From Zygnema cylindricum (lineage: Eukaryota > Streptophyta > Zygnematophyceae > Zygnematales > Zygnemataceae), in assembly GCA_037447655.1 (NCBI GenBank), contig JBBHKE010001059.1:30001-94000 (forward strand): a DNA stretch of 64,000 bases, in the 5' to 3' direction. A program made the position numbers and the translations under genes. Position 1 is the first letter of the stretch. Every line of letters starts with the position of its first letter. Positions 11,999 through 22,060 of this stretch are shown piece by piece. The notes beneath the pieces were generated by a model. The model saw nothing but the letters and a program-made list of their open reading frames with translations. It ran no database searches and had not been told where the DNA came from.

Positions 11999-12550
11999 TA
12001 CCGTCAATCGCTATTAGAGTAAAGGAAAAAATAGCGTAAATAAAAAATGAGTGTTATTAACACTAATCGGGATTTTTTATTTTTTATAAAAAAAATATAT
12101 ATACTAATCAACCCCTAACTGTAATTTGGGTTGTCCTGAATAATAAATACCCGCCCTTTCAATGTCTACAATAATATGTGTATTCAAACAAAATCTGACA
12201 ATTCGAACGCCGTCGCGCTGTTCACACGGTCGACGGACGAACATATGAGAACGTGATTTTTGTCGACGAGTTTGCATCTCTTTCTTCCAGTGCACATTCA
12301 CATGTGTGCGCAATAATGTCAAGTATCTTTTTGTGCCTTTGTAATTCAAAAGTACCATTTCGTACGAAAATGTCCTTTCCATACGCCACACTATTTCCAT
12401 CGCAGTGTACTTCCATTATTAACGCTAATTGAAAAAAAACCCTAATTAGAATAATAGAAAAAATAGAATTATGGATTGTATTTCGGGTTTTTTTTGTTTG
12501 AAAAAAGGGCACCGAATTGGCGTTATATACTCTAATAGCGATTGACGGTG
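11999..12550. mobile_element. TA-target MITE, about 550 bp
   Basis: Left end TATACCGTCAATCGCTATTAG, right end CTAATAGCGATTGACGGTG followed by TA. The interior is non-coding. It ends only seven bases from the start of the next element, with TA at 12551-12552 and again at 12556-12557. Confidence 0.75.
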
Positions 12551-12557
12551 TACTGTA

Positions 12558-13171
12558 CACCGCGAATCGAAATTAGAGTAAATTACTCTAATTCGGTCGC
12601 TCGAAATTTCGACTCTTTGATATCAAATAGAGTAAACGATTCTAATTTTTTCATTGTTCTAATTTAGGTAAGTTAAATTAGCGTAAAAAATTGTTATATA
12701 AGTTTGTTTTAAATAGTGTGGAGTACGGACGACGTTCGACCGTGCAAAATTGTACTTTTAAAGTAAAAAGATACAAATTATGATTTAATAGAATCGCACT
12801 CGCATGTGAAATCGCACTAAACGAAAAATCAATCACATCGAAAAAAAGTCGTTCGCATAACTCTCGTCCGTCGACAGCATCGTCGTCAGTGTGAATATTA
12901 ACTGACATTCAGCGCGACAAATAATACTAATGTCATAATGACGTCAAAACTATACGGACTGACAGATTTTGTACGTCTGCTTAATTTAGTGTTTATAATT
13001 TCAGCGCGGATAATTATCGCCGACATAACCCAATATAGAGTACTTGAAAAATTTAGAGTAAACTTCCTCTGTGAAAAAGTTTTATCACATAAACTAGAGT
13101 TCATTACTCTAATTGTTTTTTTTTGCTTTTTTACTCTAATTTTTTCATTACTCTAATTACGATTCGCGGTG
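12558..13171. mobile_element. TA-target MITE, 614 bp
   Basis: Exact terminal match CACCGCGAATCG...CGATTCGCGGTG, with TA on both sides (12556-12557 and 13172-13173). ATTAGAGTAA/CTCTAATT words continue inward. No transposase frame. Confidence 0.85.
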
Positions 13172-13380
13172 TACCTTCGTAACCAAGTCATTATACGACA
13201 GTGTTTCTGTAATTTTTGCATACGCCAGCTAATTTTTTAGGGTTCCTGTTTTCGAACATGACGAAAATCCTTTTTCCGAAATAGTGTGACGAAAGAGCGT
13301 TGCCAAAAATACAATACCGCAATGAAGGGTTGTTTCAACTTTCAAGATTATTTTTTTTATTTTCAGTTGCATTTTGAAAG

Positions 13381-13600
13381 GTACACCGTGAATCGTTATT
13401 AGCCTTATGTACTCTATATCGGCACCCCAAAATTTTGACATTAATACCCGAAATACAATGAATGAATCTAATTTATCTTTGACATTAATTACGGTTCTTG
13501 TAAATTAACGTCAATGGTTTTACTGTACTTGTTTCATGCATAGTGTGGTGTACGGAATGTGTTGTTCGTACAATACTGTACTTCATTACCGATAATCGTA
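13381..13600. mobile_element. TA-target MITE, left end only
   Basis: Starts TACACCGTGAATCGTTATTAG and contains the GTGTGGTGTACGGAATG block also found inside the 10185 and 39 kb elements. I could not find the matching right end, so this copy is truncated or the right end is too diverged. Confidence 0.5.
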
Positions 13601-14400
13601 CGGAAATTGTAGTGAACTTATGTCGGTTGCATACAAAACTGCCCTTAGATAAACGTGGAGTTAGTTTGTAAAAACATGCGTTCACATACATTCAGACGTT
13701 CGTTTTTGTGTGTGACAATAAGAACAAAAAACATGTGCACATGCGAAGAACTGCGTATGTGTAAGCGTACTGTCGCAAACTTACACATGTTGTACAGTCG
13801 CGGAAAGTTAAGTCTATTACGTTTTCGTTTTAACTTTATTTGAGTTCCTTCGAAATTATTAGAGTATATATTTACACTATTACAGTGTCAACCGGAAATA
13901 TAACAGTAATACCAGACTTGTAAACGAAAAAGACGCTTATTAGAGTTAAATTTGACCCTAAAATGGGTAATGTTTCACAAAACGTCACCAAATTAGAGTC
14001 ATGATGTGTAAATTTTACAGTTAAGTTACAAAATTTAGGATTGAAAAAACGCCGCGCCTTGAAAACCTGAAAAGATAACAAACAAACGGCAAATGCGGAC
14101 AGAACACAAAAAATAGATTTTTTGTTCTGACTATTCCCATCCACATCCTCGTCTCCTGGTGGGTGACATTTGATTCTCGCGGAGCCATGTTCACACAACG
14201 TCGCCATTTTTTGGGCAAGATGCGGATCGCTGTCCCGCCGCCTCACGTAGTCTTGCGACCTTCAATACGCCATACCTTATTATTAAGGTTTACAGCAGTA
14301 TTAGGGTTGACAATAACATGGCGAAATAACAAGGAATCGCGCATCATTATCGTCGGTACATCTTTTAGGGTTTACGAAGAAAACCATGGGTAAGTGATCG
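13601..14400. other. No gene seen
   Basis: Mixed-composition DNA with no exon that I can support. Frames of 60-120 codons here overlap on both strands and show no motif. A CT-rich run at 14412-14450 forms the end of the adjacent gag frame. Confidence 0.45.
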
Positions 14401-14403
14401 ACT

Positions 14404-15930
14404 CTATCCGTTTTTCATCCCTCTCTCTCCCTCTCTCCCTCTCTCTCTCATGGAATTCTTTCCGCTATCACTTACTATTTTTATTCCCAATAAATATTTC
14501 TCCTCCCCTAAACCTTTCATTAAATATTCCCCTTCTCCCCTATCTTTTAAAACTCCTATATTTACTTCTCCCCTTTCTTCGAAAGTCGTTGAAGTCTCCT
14601 TTTTCGACCAGTTTTCTGTTTCCAAAATATCTATTAAATTTTCCTCATTATTTTTATTTTTCCCTTTTTCAATTATAGATTCTAGATCTGACTTTCTATA
14701 CACCTTGACATCCACATCCTGTCTAACTCCATTAAGTACCTCCTTTCCTTTTACTTCCCTTATACCTCCAAAAGCACACTGTTGCTTTCGTGGAATTTCT
14801 GTGTACTTTTCTCTCTTCCCCATTCTACCAATGTGGAGAAGCTCTAAGATTTCTTTATCCTCTTTCTGCTCTTCCCTTTCTTCCTCCTCATCCACATTCC
14901 AGCTTCTAAGTTCTTCCAAACAAGGGCATTCCTCCATATAATGACCCGGTTCCCTACAAAAGAAGCAAACACCCTTTTTCAAAGCTCCCATTTCTTTTCC
15001 TCTCCCTCTCTTTCCACCAAAGTTCCGATAAGGTTTACCTTCGTCTTTCTTCCTCTCATCACGCTTCCGCTCGTTACCGCCGTTCCTCTCATCACGCCTG
15101 CGCCAATCACCACCAGCTGTAAATACAGTTACCCTCTCACTTCCCTTACGAAGCTCCAAAGTTCTTTCCCTCACAAGAATTATCCCCATGGTAAAGCTCC
15201 AAGTCCATGAGGAGCCATCCATTGCCTGCATACAATAAATGATGTTTTCGTACTCATTTGGGAGTTTCATGAGTAGTGTATTGATCTTTCTCTCCTCAGA
15301 TTCTATATACCCCGCACTAGCAAGCTCAACATATAACGTAGCAATATCATTGCAAAACTCTATCATGTTACGACCTTTATAAACATAGGCCTCTATTTCC
15401 TGTTTTACTAACTGCTGCCTCTGAATAGTCTCACTCTTATAAATCTGCCTTAGTGTTTCCCATATTTCTGAAGCCTTGGTAAGACTTAAAAGAGTGATAG
15501 CTATGGACTTAGACACATATCTAAGTATAAGATGTTTTGCTATAGTGTTTTTACACTCCCAAATTTTACTATAATTTTCTTCAGCTTTACTGATAACCCC
15601 TCTAAGTGAAGATGTGTTGGAGAGCATAGCTCCCCTCACCATAAGTGTCCCTTTATCCTTCTCCCATATTTCCCCATCCACGAAAAGGTTTTTCCCTTCA
15701 CCTTTTGATTCATCTGAACTCCGGTTTATATTCTGGGCAGCCTTAGATGATTCTCCATATTAACCTCCTCCAAAGCCAGGTGGCGGACATCTCACTTGTC
15801 CCGAATCAATTCCCCATAAGTGCTTCTCCAAAAGCAATCCCTCCATAATAAACTCCAAATAAGTGAAGTCTGTTCCATCGAACATAGGCACCCTAGATGG
15901 TGGGCCCATAACCTGAAATTCTATGGGCTC
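14404..15930 (-). pseudogene. gag: Copia family 1 gag (copy V), pol missing
   Basis: Starts MEPIEFQVMGPPSRVPMFDG at 15930, runs to GGG, meets one in-frame TAA (15760-15762), then is open for 425 codons from 15681. It contains a UBN2-type capsid (IWECKNTIAKHLILRYVS, IYKSETIQRQQLVKQEI) and a CCHC zinc knuckle CFFCREPGHYMEEC near 14940. After CAFGGIRE, where copy Z goes on to the protease DSGA motif, V continues into an acidic/basic tail with no protease. It stops in a simple repeat at 14404. Integrase and reverse transcriptase are absent. Its 5' LTR is 17010-16193. The long uninterrupted frame contrasts with the other decayed copies; it could be a recent truncation or a retained gag. Confidence 0.8.
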
Positions 15931-16192
15931 CATTGCCCACAGAATTCGCAGATCCAAAAGAAGCTAATCTAGATAGTGCCGACTCCAAGTTGATATAAAC
16001 CTATATAAATGATCCCTTGACAATAAGAACCCCAATACACCTTCACCCCTGTGAAGAGAAGACCTTCTGTGTGCTCAGTTCCACCACAGAATGCAAAGCT
16101 TGAATATGTGTTTTGGACAATATTCCCCACTTTGACTTTCCCACTGAATAAGTGCCACCCCGGCACGCAAAGACTTTGACCGACTACACCCC

Positions 16193-17010
16193 TGTGTAGC
16201 TTGGACTCCCTTGAGTCCGGAGCAAAAATAATCACTGAATTTGCTCACCCGAGCCTTAAGTTATGGCTGGTCAAAGATGACCTTTATAGTTACAAGCTCT
16301 CTTAGAGAGAGGTACCAAAATATCACTAAGTCTTAGTCTGCCTACTCATGACTACCTACTACTAAACCCTAGTCCAATAGGAACACTATATAGTACAAGA
16401 AGGTACGATGGGCGATGTACTTATTGTACGGCCATTGTACGACATGGTCTACAAGGTGACATGTGCCAAATCGGGAGCCATGGTTCCTCCTCCCATCTTC
16501 TCCGGTGTCAAATAATGTGGCGCCACGTGGCACCGCGTGACGCTATCCCCAAAGGCCGCCGAAAACTTATTGCGGGTGGCGGCTGTAATGGTGGCCGTCC
16601 GATCAATTGTATTTATACGGCTTCGATTCGCTTCCATGTATCAATTGATTAATGCGCGTTTTCGTTAGTCTGCTGCGAATTAGTCCTTTGAATCAATAGG
16701 TAAATATGCGTAAAACGTGTCACGTGTATCGTTTCGATAGTAACTTAATGGATAAGGCGTAGGTCTATTTAGTGGCCTGCAGACCCCGGTTCAAATCCGG
16801 CCGACGGCATTATTTTGCTAAAACTAGTAAAATACTTTCTAATTCATTCTGCCTCCTTCTAAATGATGCGGCAACCATGGCGTGCCTTTGGTCCTCTCTT
16901 TCTCTCTCTTTACATTCTAACTAAAATATAGAAGTGAACTATTAGTCACCTCTTTTCAACACTCTATTTATTTTTCCAATACAGACCTAGAAAATACATA
17001 AATTTCAACA
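16193..17010 (-). repeat. Family 1 LTR (5' LTR of V)
   Basis: In element orientation it begins TGTTGAAATTTATGTATTTT at 17010 and ends ...AGCTACACA at 16193, just before GGGGTG. TG...CA ends, about 818 bp. It contains a G-box CCACGTGG (16523-16530) and, antisense to gag, the tRNA-like block at 16736-16809. An untranslated leader separates it from gag. Confidence 0.75.
16736..16809 (+). other. tRNA-like module in LTR of V (A and B boxes)
   Basis: CTTAATGGATAAGG resembles a tRNA D-arm/A-box. GGTTCAAATCC is a canonical T-loop/B-box inside a CCGG/CCGG stem. AGGTC/GGCCT can pair as an anticodon stem around an eight-base loop. The acceptor stem does not pair, so this is a tRNA-derived relic or internal Pol III promoter, not a working tRNA gene. 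It lies on the strand opposite to gag. Confidence 0.6.
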
Positions 17011-17340
17011 CGGATTGACCGTCAAATCTAAAATCAAAGGTACGTAGCCTGTACAAAACTGTACTTCAAATGTACAATTTCTGAGAACTACGTGCGCGCA
17101 GCAAAAATCGTCTTTGCGATTAGCAATTCCCTATATTTTATTTCCAAAAACGCAAAGGTAATAACATAAAAAAACAAAGCATGCTTGTCACTTAAAAGAA
17201 TTCACGACCAACAAAGGTAAAAGACCAAGATCCTAAAGGATTAAAAACACAACAAAAGCGGTTAGAAGCCTAAATGAAAATAAATAAAGCAAGTACAACA
17301 AAACTAAATTGTTTAAAGATTACCAACAACCCTAGACACT

Positions 17341-17455
17341 GAAGCCCCGTACCACGCCCAACTAAATATCAAGACGACGCCCAACTAAAATCAAGACCAC
17401 GCCCAACTAAATATCAGAACCACGCCCAACTAAATATCAGAACCACGAGTATCGT
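17341..17455. repeat. Short tandem array, about 24-bp unit x4
   Basis: Four copies of CACGCCCAACTAAATATCAG with small indels, separated by AACCA or AAGAC. The surrounding 17011-17780 holds no other recognisable feature. Confidence 0.85.
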
Positions 17456-17782
17456 CTATATCGTCGGGTGGCGCGGGGGTAAATCTCGTAGTCCTCAGCC
17501 ATCAGTAACCACCGTGCACTATTGCATAATGGCTAAAGCTTGGGAAAGTTGCTGAAGCTTGGGAACGTTGAAGGGCGACACATAATGGCCGAAGCTTGGG
17601 AACATTGAATGGGCAACACAGATGCGTTGGCGATAGAAAGCCGACATGATAGATGGAGAAGGGCTGCAAGGCTCTCTAACTTCGAAAGATCGTCGAGCAC
17701 AATCGCAATAAAAATTGTCGAAAGACAAGTCTAAGGTCCCAAACTTCTCGAAAGCAAATGATGTGAAACTATTAGCTAGGTC

Positions 17783-18330
17783 TCGCTGTGCTTAATCACA
17801 TTCTTTGAAAGCCGTTGCATCGTGAGCCGCAACCTCAATATGTAATGCTGCGCGCGAGGATACATGGGATCCTACAAGATCTGTGAGGAATATGCCCCCC
17901 AATGTTCTCGCCGCGCCATAAAGGAAAAGACGATCCATACGAGGAGCCCATGTACCCCTAAATTGAGTATGTGGTGCTAAGATGTGCGACACCTCACGCT
18001 TCACTGTGTACCCTGCTTCAAAACCCACGGTGGCAATTCCATCCCATACCATGTCGTGTGTTGTTGATCGCTTTCCACTTTGTGAGAAACGTAGCAAATG
18101 TACCCATTGTTCGTCAATAGGTTGCCCACAAATGCAACGGGGTTGGCCTAAAAAGGAAGGGGGCAACTAGCCAAGCCATAAGCAAAGCGCAACAAAAAAT
18201 TGAGAAGAAGATAAACGGAGTGAAGTGAAAATTGGTGTAGCAATAAGCCAAGATCCGGCCCCAGAGCCGATGCTCTTAGAGCTTGCAAGTGAGCCAGAGC
18301 AAACAAAGGGGCTCCTAAAGGGTCACAATT
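17783..18330 (-). pseudogene. Possible C-terminal Cys/His and endonuclease-like relic of a non-LTR element
   Basis: Frame 18166-17792 reads CICGQPIDEQWVHLLRFSQSG, then THDMVWDGIATVGFEAGYTV, KREVSHILAPH and DRLFLYGAARTLGGIFLTDL. The order (Cys-x-Cys, ID-x(3)-HLL, THD, RE..H, then a D...D block) resembles the C-terminal Cys/His motif followed by a restriction-like endonuclease in R2-type non-LTR retrotransposons. I recognise the pattern, not a specific family. The reverse transcriptase is missing, and a frameshift separates upstream residues near 18166-18330. Confidence 0.4.
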
Positions 18331-18394
18331 AGGAGGCAACATTATGTTGAAGGTCATGGGCATAATGACTGGGCTGCGATTCACTTCCACTTTC

Positions 18395-18998
18395 TGTCAC
18401 ACTTGCACCAGTTGGGATTTTCGTCCCTGGAGGAGCCGGTGGAGCATTAGGGCTAATAGGAGCACTTGCAAGAGTTGAGCCATTGTTAGACATGTTAGCA
18501 AAAGCAAACCCAAAGAGGAATACCTATCTGACTAGATCAATACTGTAAGATATGTAACTACAAATGAAAGAGGTCTTTCAACCAGACAAACATATACTAC
18601 AAGCAAATCAAAGACAATCGAACACAAAACACCTTAAACTGCAGTTAGTGCTCTCATTTCCTTAACTGTGTGTAGAATGTACATTCTGTATCAAACTAAT
18701 TGTTCCTAATTGAACTAAATATTAAAAAGATCTAGAAAACATCTAAAACGTAGGTATAGGGCTCACCTGAAAATCTACTGACAAAAATCTAAGTACTTGG
18801 AACAGAATTGTCTAGTAACAATATTTACACCCTAAAAATCCGGGAGATATGTTTCACGTCTACATTGATAGGCAGCCGTACACACTAATTTATTCAAAGA
18901 TAACACCAAATATAGCTAATATTGAATAGTTGGTTGTCCAAAATTTTTTAAGTCATAGACTCTAATTTCTAAGACTTACTAAAGCTTACTTTTCAATA
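18395..18998 (-). repeat. 3' LTR of W, distinct from its 5' LTR
   Basis: It follows a polypurine tract TTAAGGGGG on the minus strand. It begins TATTGAAAAG (TG start mutated) and plausibly ends GTGTGACA. Near its end it holds an ATG (18499) opening MSNNGSTLASAPISPNAPP, a Copia gag-like N-terminus. It does not resemble the family 1 LTR at the other end of W, so W is chimeric. The right-hand limit is tentative. Confidence 0.5.
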
Positions 18999-19014
18999 AC
19001 CCCCTTAAGCTTTA

Positions 19015-20590
19015 GAAGACTTACTCACTTTGACCACATGCTTTTTTGCAGTACTCCAACTTAGGAGCTGGAAGTGCTTTTGTCAACATGTTTGCAATCA
19101 TTTTCTCATTAGGGAAATAGCAAAGTTTGACCAGTCTTGCAAATACCTTTCTCGTACCAAATGTAGCGGAATGTCCACATGCTTACTCTTAAAATGGTGA
19201 CTAGGGTTTGCAACCACAGAATTGGCTGCCAGATTGTCGCACCACATTACTTGTGTCCCGTGTTGTGTAAAACCCAATTCTTTAAGAAATGCGTTAATCC
19301 AAAACAGTTCTTTTAATGTTGCGGTCGCACCCATGTATTCAACTTCCATCGTAGATTGAGCGGTGACTTTTTGAAGTTGACTACTCCAATAACAAGTTCC
19401 ACTTCCAATTTGAATGACATACCCAGTTGTAGACTTTACACTATACACATCACCATAGCTAGCATCACTCCAAGTGTTAATGTCAACCTTTTCCCCTCCC
19501 AAAGTAAGCCAAAGATTTCTTGTCCCAACAAGATATCTTAAGACCCTTTTTGGTGCCTCCCAGTCTCTCTTTTGTGGATTTTGCAGACTTTTGCTCAATA
19601 TACCAACATGTGCAGCTATGTCAGGCCTAGTACAATTCATGAAGTAAATGAGACTTCTAACTACTTGTCTAAAGGGTACTTGAGACATAAATTTTTGTTC
19701 TTCTGTCATGACTTCCCTATCTATCAAGACTCCAAACTCATGGTCTATTTCTTCAAGTTTCTGCCTAAACTCGATAGGAGTTGCACCTATCGATTCTTTC
19801 CGAGTTAGCGTAATTATTTTCTTTTCTATTTCTCTTTCAACTTGTATTCGAAGGATATATTTTGCCTCACGCAAATCCTTCATTTCAAATTGTGAATTAA
19901 GTGTATGTTTTACTCTAGCAATTCCTTATTTGTTCCGACTAATTAGCAGCAGATCATCAACACACACAACAATGAATATCACCTCATCAGGATTATCACC
20001 ACATATATAATATACTGAATGATTAGAGCTAACTCTAGGAAATCCTAATCCTGTCAAGAACTCATCTAACTTTCAATTCCATTGCTTGGAGGCCTGTTTT
20101 AGGCCACACAAAGATTTTAAAAGTGTGCACACAAGCTTTTCCTTTCCTACTTCCTCATGCCTCTTTGGCTGCTTCAAATAAATGACCTCGTGTAAATCAC
20201 CATGCAAAAAAGGAGTCTTGACATCCATTTGGTGAATGTCAAAATCATATATTGCAGCTAATGTCAGTAAGATGCAGACAGATGGAAACCTTACAACTAG
20301 TGAGAAAGCTTCTTCATAGTCTATCCCCTCCTATAAATTAAATCCCTTAGGAACCAAACGAGCCTTTTATGTGTCAATGGTATTATCTGGGTTCAATTTT
20401 AATTTAAACACCAATTTACTCCCAATAGCCTTTCTTCCTAGAGGAAGTTCACCAGATCCCACGTTTGGGCCTCTATGTTGGATGAAACTCTGAGACCTCC
20501 ATAAGTCCTCAGAGAGGACAGCTTCCAAAAAGCCTCTAGGATAACCCTGACCCCTTTGTGTTTCAGCAAGAACAATTGCCACCCTGGCAG
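19015..20590 (-). pseudogene. pol: Copia copy W, fused leader-RT-RNase H
   Basis: The family 1 leader and gag start (AETQRGQGYPRGFLEA on the minus strand near 20560) run straight into the start of reverse transcriptase (KAIGSKLVFKLKLNPDNTID). Gag, protease and integrase are deleted. RT continues in broken frames (DVKTPFLHGDL, VCVDDLLL). From 19883, RNase H is open: LIYFMNCTRPDIAAHVGILS, STMEVEYMGATATLKELFW, VMWCDNLAANSVVANPSHHF, MLTKALPAPKLEYC. An internal deletion joins two Copia lineages here. Confidence 0.8.
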
Positions 20591-21239
20591 ACAATAACTC
20601 TAACCACCTTCACCCCTGTAAAGGCAAGACTCCCCTCAGTCGATAGCAAAAAAAATCTCTGAATTTGCTCCTCGAGCAGTAAGTTATAGTGGGTCAAAAT
20701 TGACCTGTTGTACAGAAGCTCTGTGGGAGAGAGGATCCTATCTCCTAATTTTTCTAAGTCCTTTCTCTCTCACAGACTCTATCTACTAATGTACGGAGCC
20801 AATCATATTCCACTTTCGTACAAAAAAGTACAGCTGCCGATGTACTTTTTGAACGGATATTGTACGACATGGCCTAAATGTTGACACATGTCATATCCGG
20901 AATTGGTGCCGTAATCTCCGGAGATACCACGATCCAATGTAACTTCGCCACGTGTCATCCGATGTGGCGATGACCACAAACCGCCGAAATTCTCTTGCGC
21001 GATCTCGGCGTTCATTCAGACTGTCCGATTAAATTTACATTTAATCGTAGCCGTAATAAATAACTGCGCGGTATTCGTTTCGCTAAAGAAACAAATGCGC
21101 GGTATTCGTTTTTTTATCCGTACCACAATGTGTACTTTACATTACTGATTCTATGTATCCCGTAAATAGTATCAGTTAAATGAATTATCCTACTTGTTAA
21201 TGTATAAGTAAAAATCAAACAATATAGTACGTCACACTA

Positions 21240-21323
21240 GCGAAAGACTTAACGGTTAAGGCTACTGGCTACCGGCAGCTTGCCGTCTGGAAGGTACCGG
21301 GATCAAATCCTATGGCCGCCACA
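21240..21323 (+). other. tRNA-like module in LTR of W
   Basis: GACTTAACGGTTAAGGC corresponds to an A-box. GGGATCAAATCC contains the B-box consensus GWTCRANNC. CGGCAGCTTGCCG can form a short extra stem. The orientation is opposite to the element, as in the other three LTRs. Confidence 0.55.
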
Positions 21324-21769
21324 TATCTTTTTAGGAAATAAGCCCCTAACTAATATATATTTCCCGTAAACCTCTAGATAGCCTAGGTAGACAACTCTAG
21401 CTCCCTCTCAAAACTCTCACTGACTGCTCTCCAAATGCCCTTTATATATAATCAATCCCCGAATAAAGGATTTTTCTATACACCGCCGGTATCCTAAACT
21501 AGGGCCATGGAAGGTCTGCCGTTCGACGGCCATCGGTCATCGGAATTGGCAATTCAGAAAGCGATCACACTGCATGATATAACAAACTAAAAATGAATAT
21601 GTAATTGTTCATCCTATTAAGTAAATTGACTATGATAAATGCCCTATGTATCTTAGTCATTACATTTCATGTGTAACACCATGCCTATTTTTTTGCTTAT
21701 GGCGCGTAAACAAAGAAATCGCTTTGCTTATGGCGCGTCAATAAATAATGCCGATGCTAATTTACATTT

Positions 21770-21779
21770 NNNNNNNNNN
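21770..21779. other. Assembly gap (10 N)
   Basis: Ten Ns inside the insertion within the W LTR. The real distance is unknown. Confidence 0.99.
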
Positions 21780-22060
21780 ATGGAATTCGTGTTGGTGCTG
21801 TTAGTAGGTAGTAAAGTAATAGGGGTTTGACTTACGGAATATGATGGGGTTCAAAAAAGTAAAGGGAGTTGGATAGTTTTATGTGTACGGGGTTAGCGAA
21901 TACGGTTTAGTAGTTGAAACCCTGTGTTTGTATCATTCGTAAGAAGTAAAGTAATGAGTTCAATTCGCATTTGTAAGGAACCGATAGGAATAGACGGCAT
22001 TTGCTGACTTACTCTATTTATTTTTCCAATACAGACTTAGAAAGTATATAAATTTCAACA

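Larger units (their letters stand above)
20617..22060 (-). repeat. Family 1 LTR (5' LTR of W) with internal insertion
   Basis: It begins TGTTGAAATTTATATACTTT at 22060 and ends CTTTACA at 20617. It is about 500 bp longer than copies A and B because about 570 bp of unrelated sequence, including the N gap, sits between 21435 and 22008. It carries the G-box GCCACGTGTCA (20947-20957) and the tRNA-like block. Confidence 0.7.

Noticed and set aside
14394-15210. Plus-strand Ser/Leu/Pro-rich frames of 89-163 codons
   Set aside because: Shadows of the minus-strand gag, which has clear capsid and zinc-knuckle motifs.
16736-16809. Functional tRNA-Arg gene
   Set aside because: T-arm and D-arm resemble a tRNA, but the acceptor stem does not pair and the block is repeated in LTRs, so it is called a tRNA-like module.
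17341-17455. CRISPR-like array
   Set aside because: The units are near-contiguous 24-mers without unique spacers, in a eukaryotic context.
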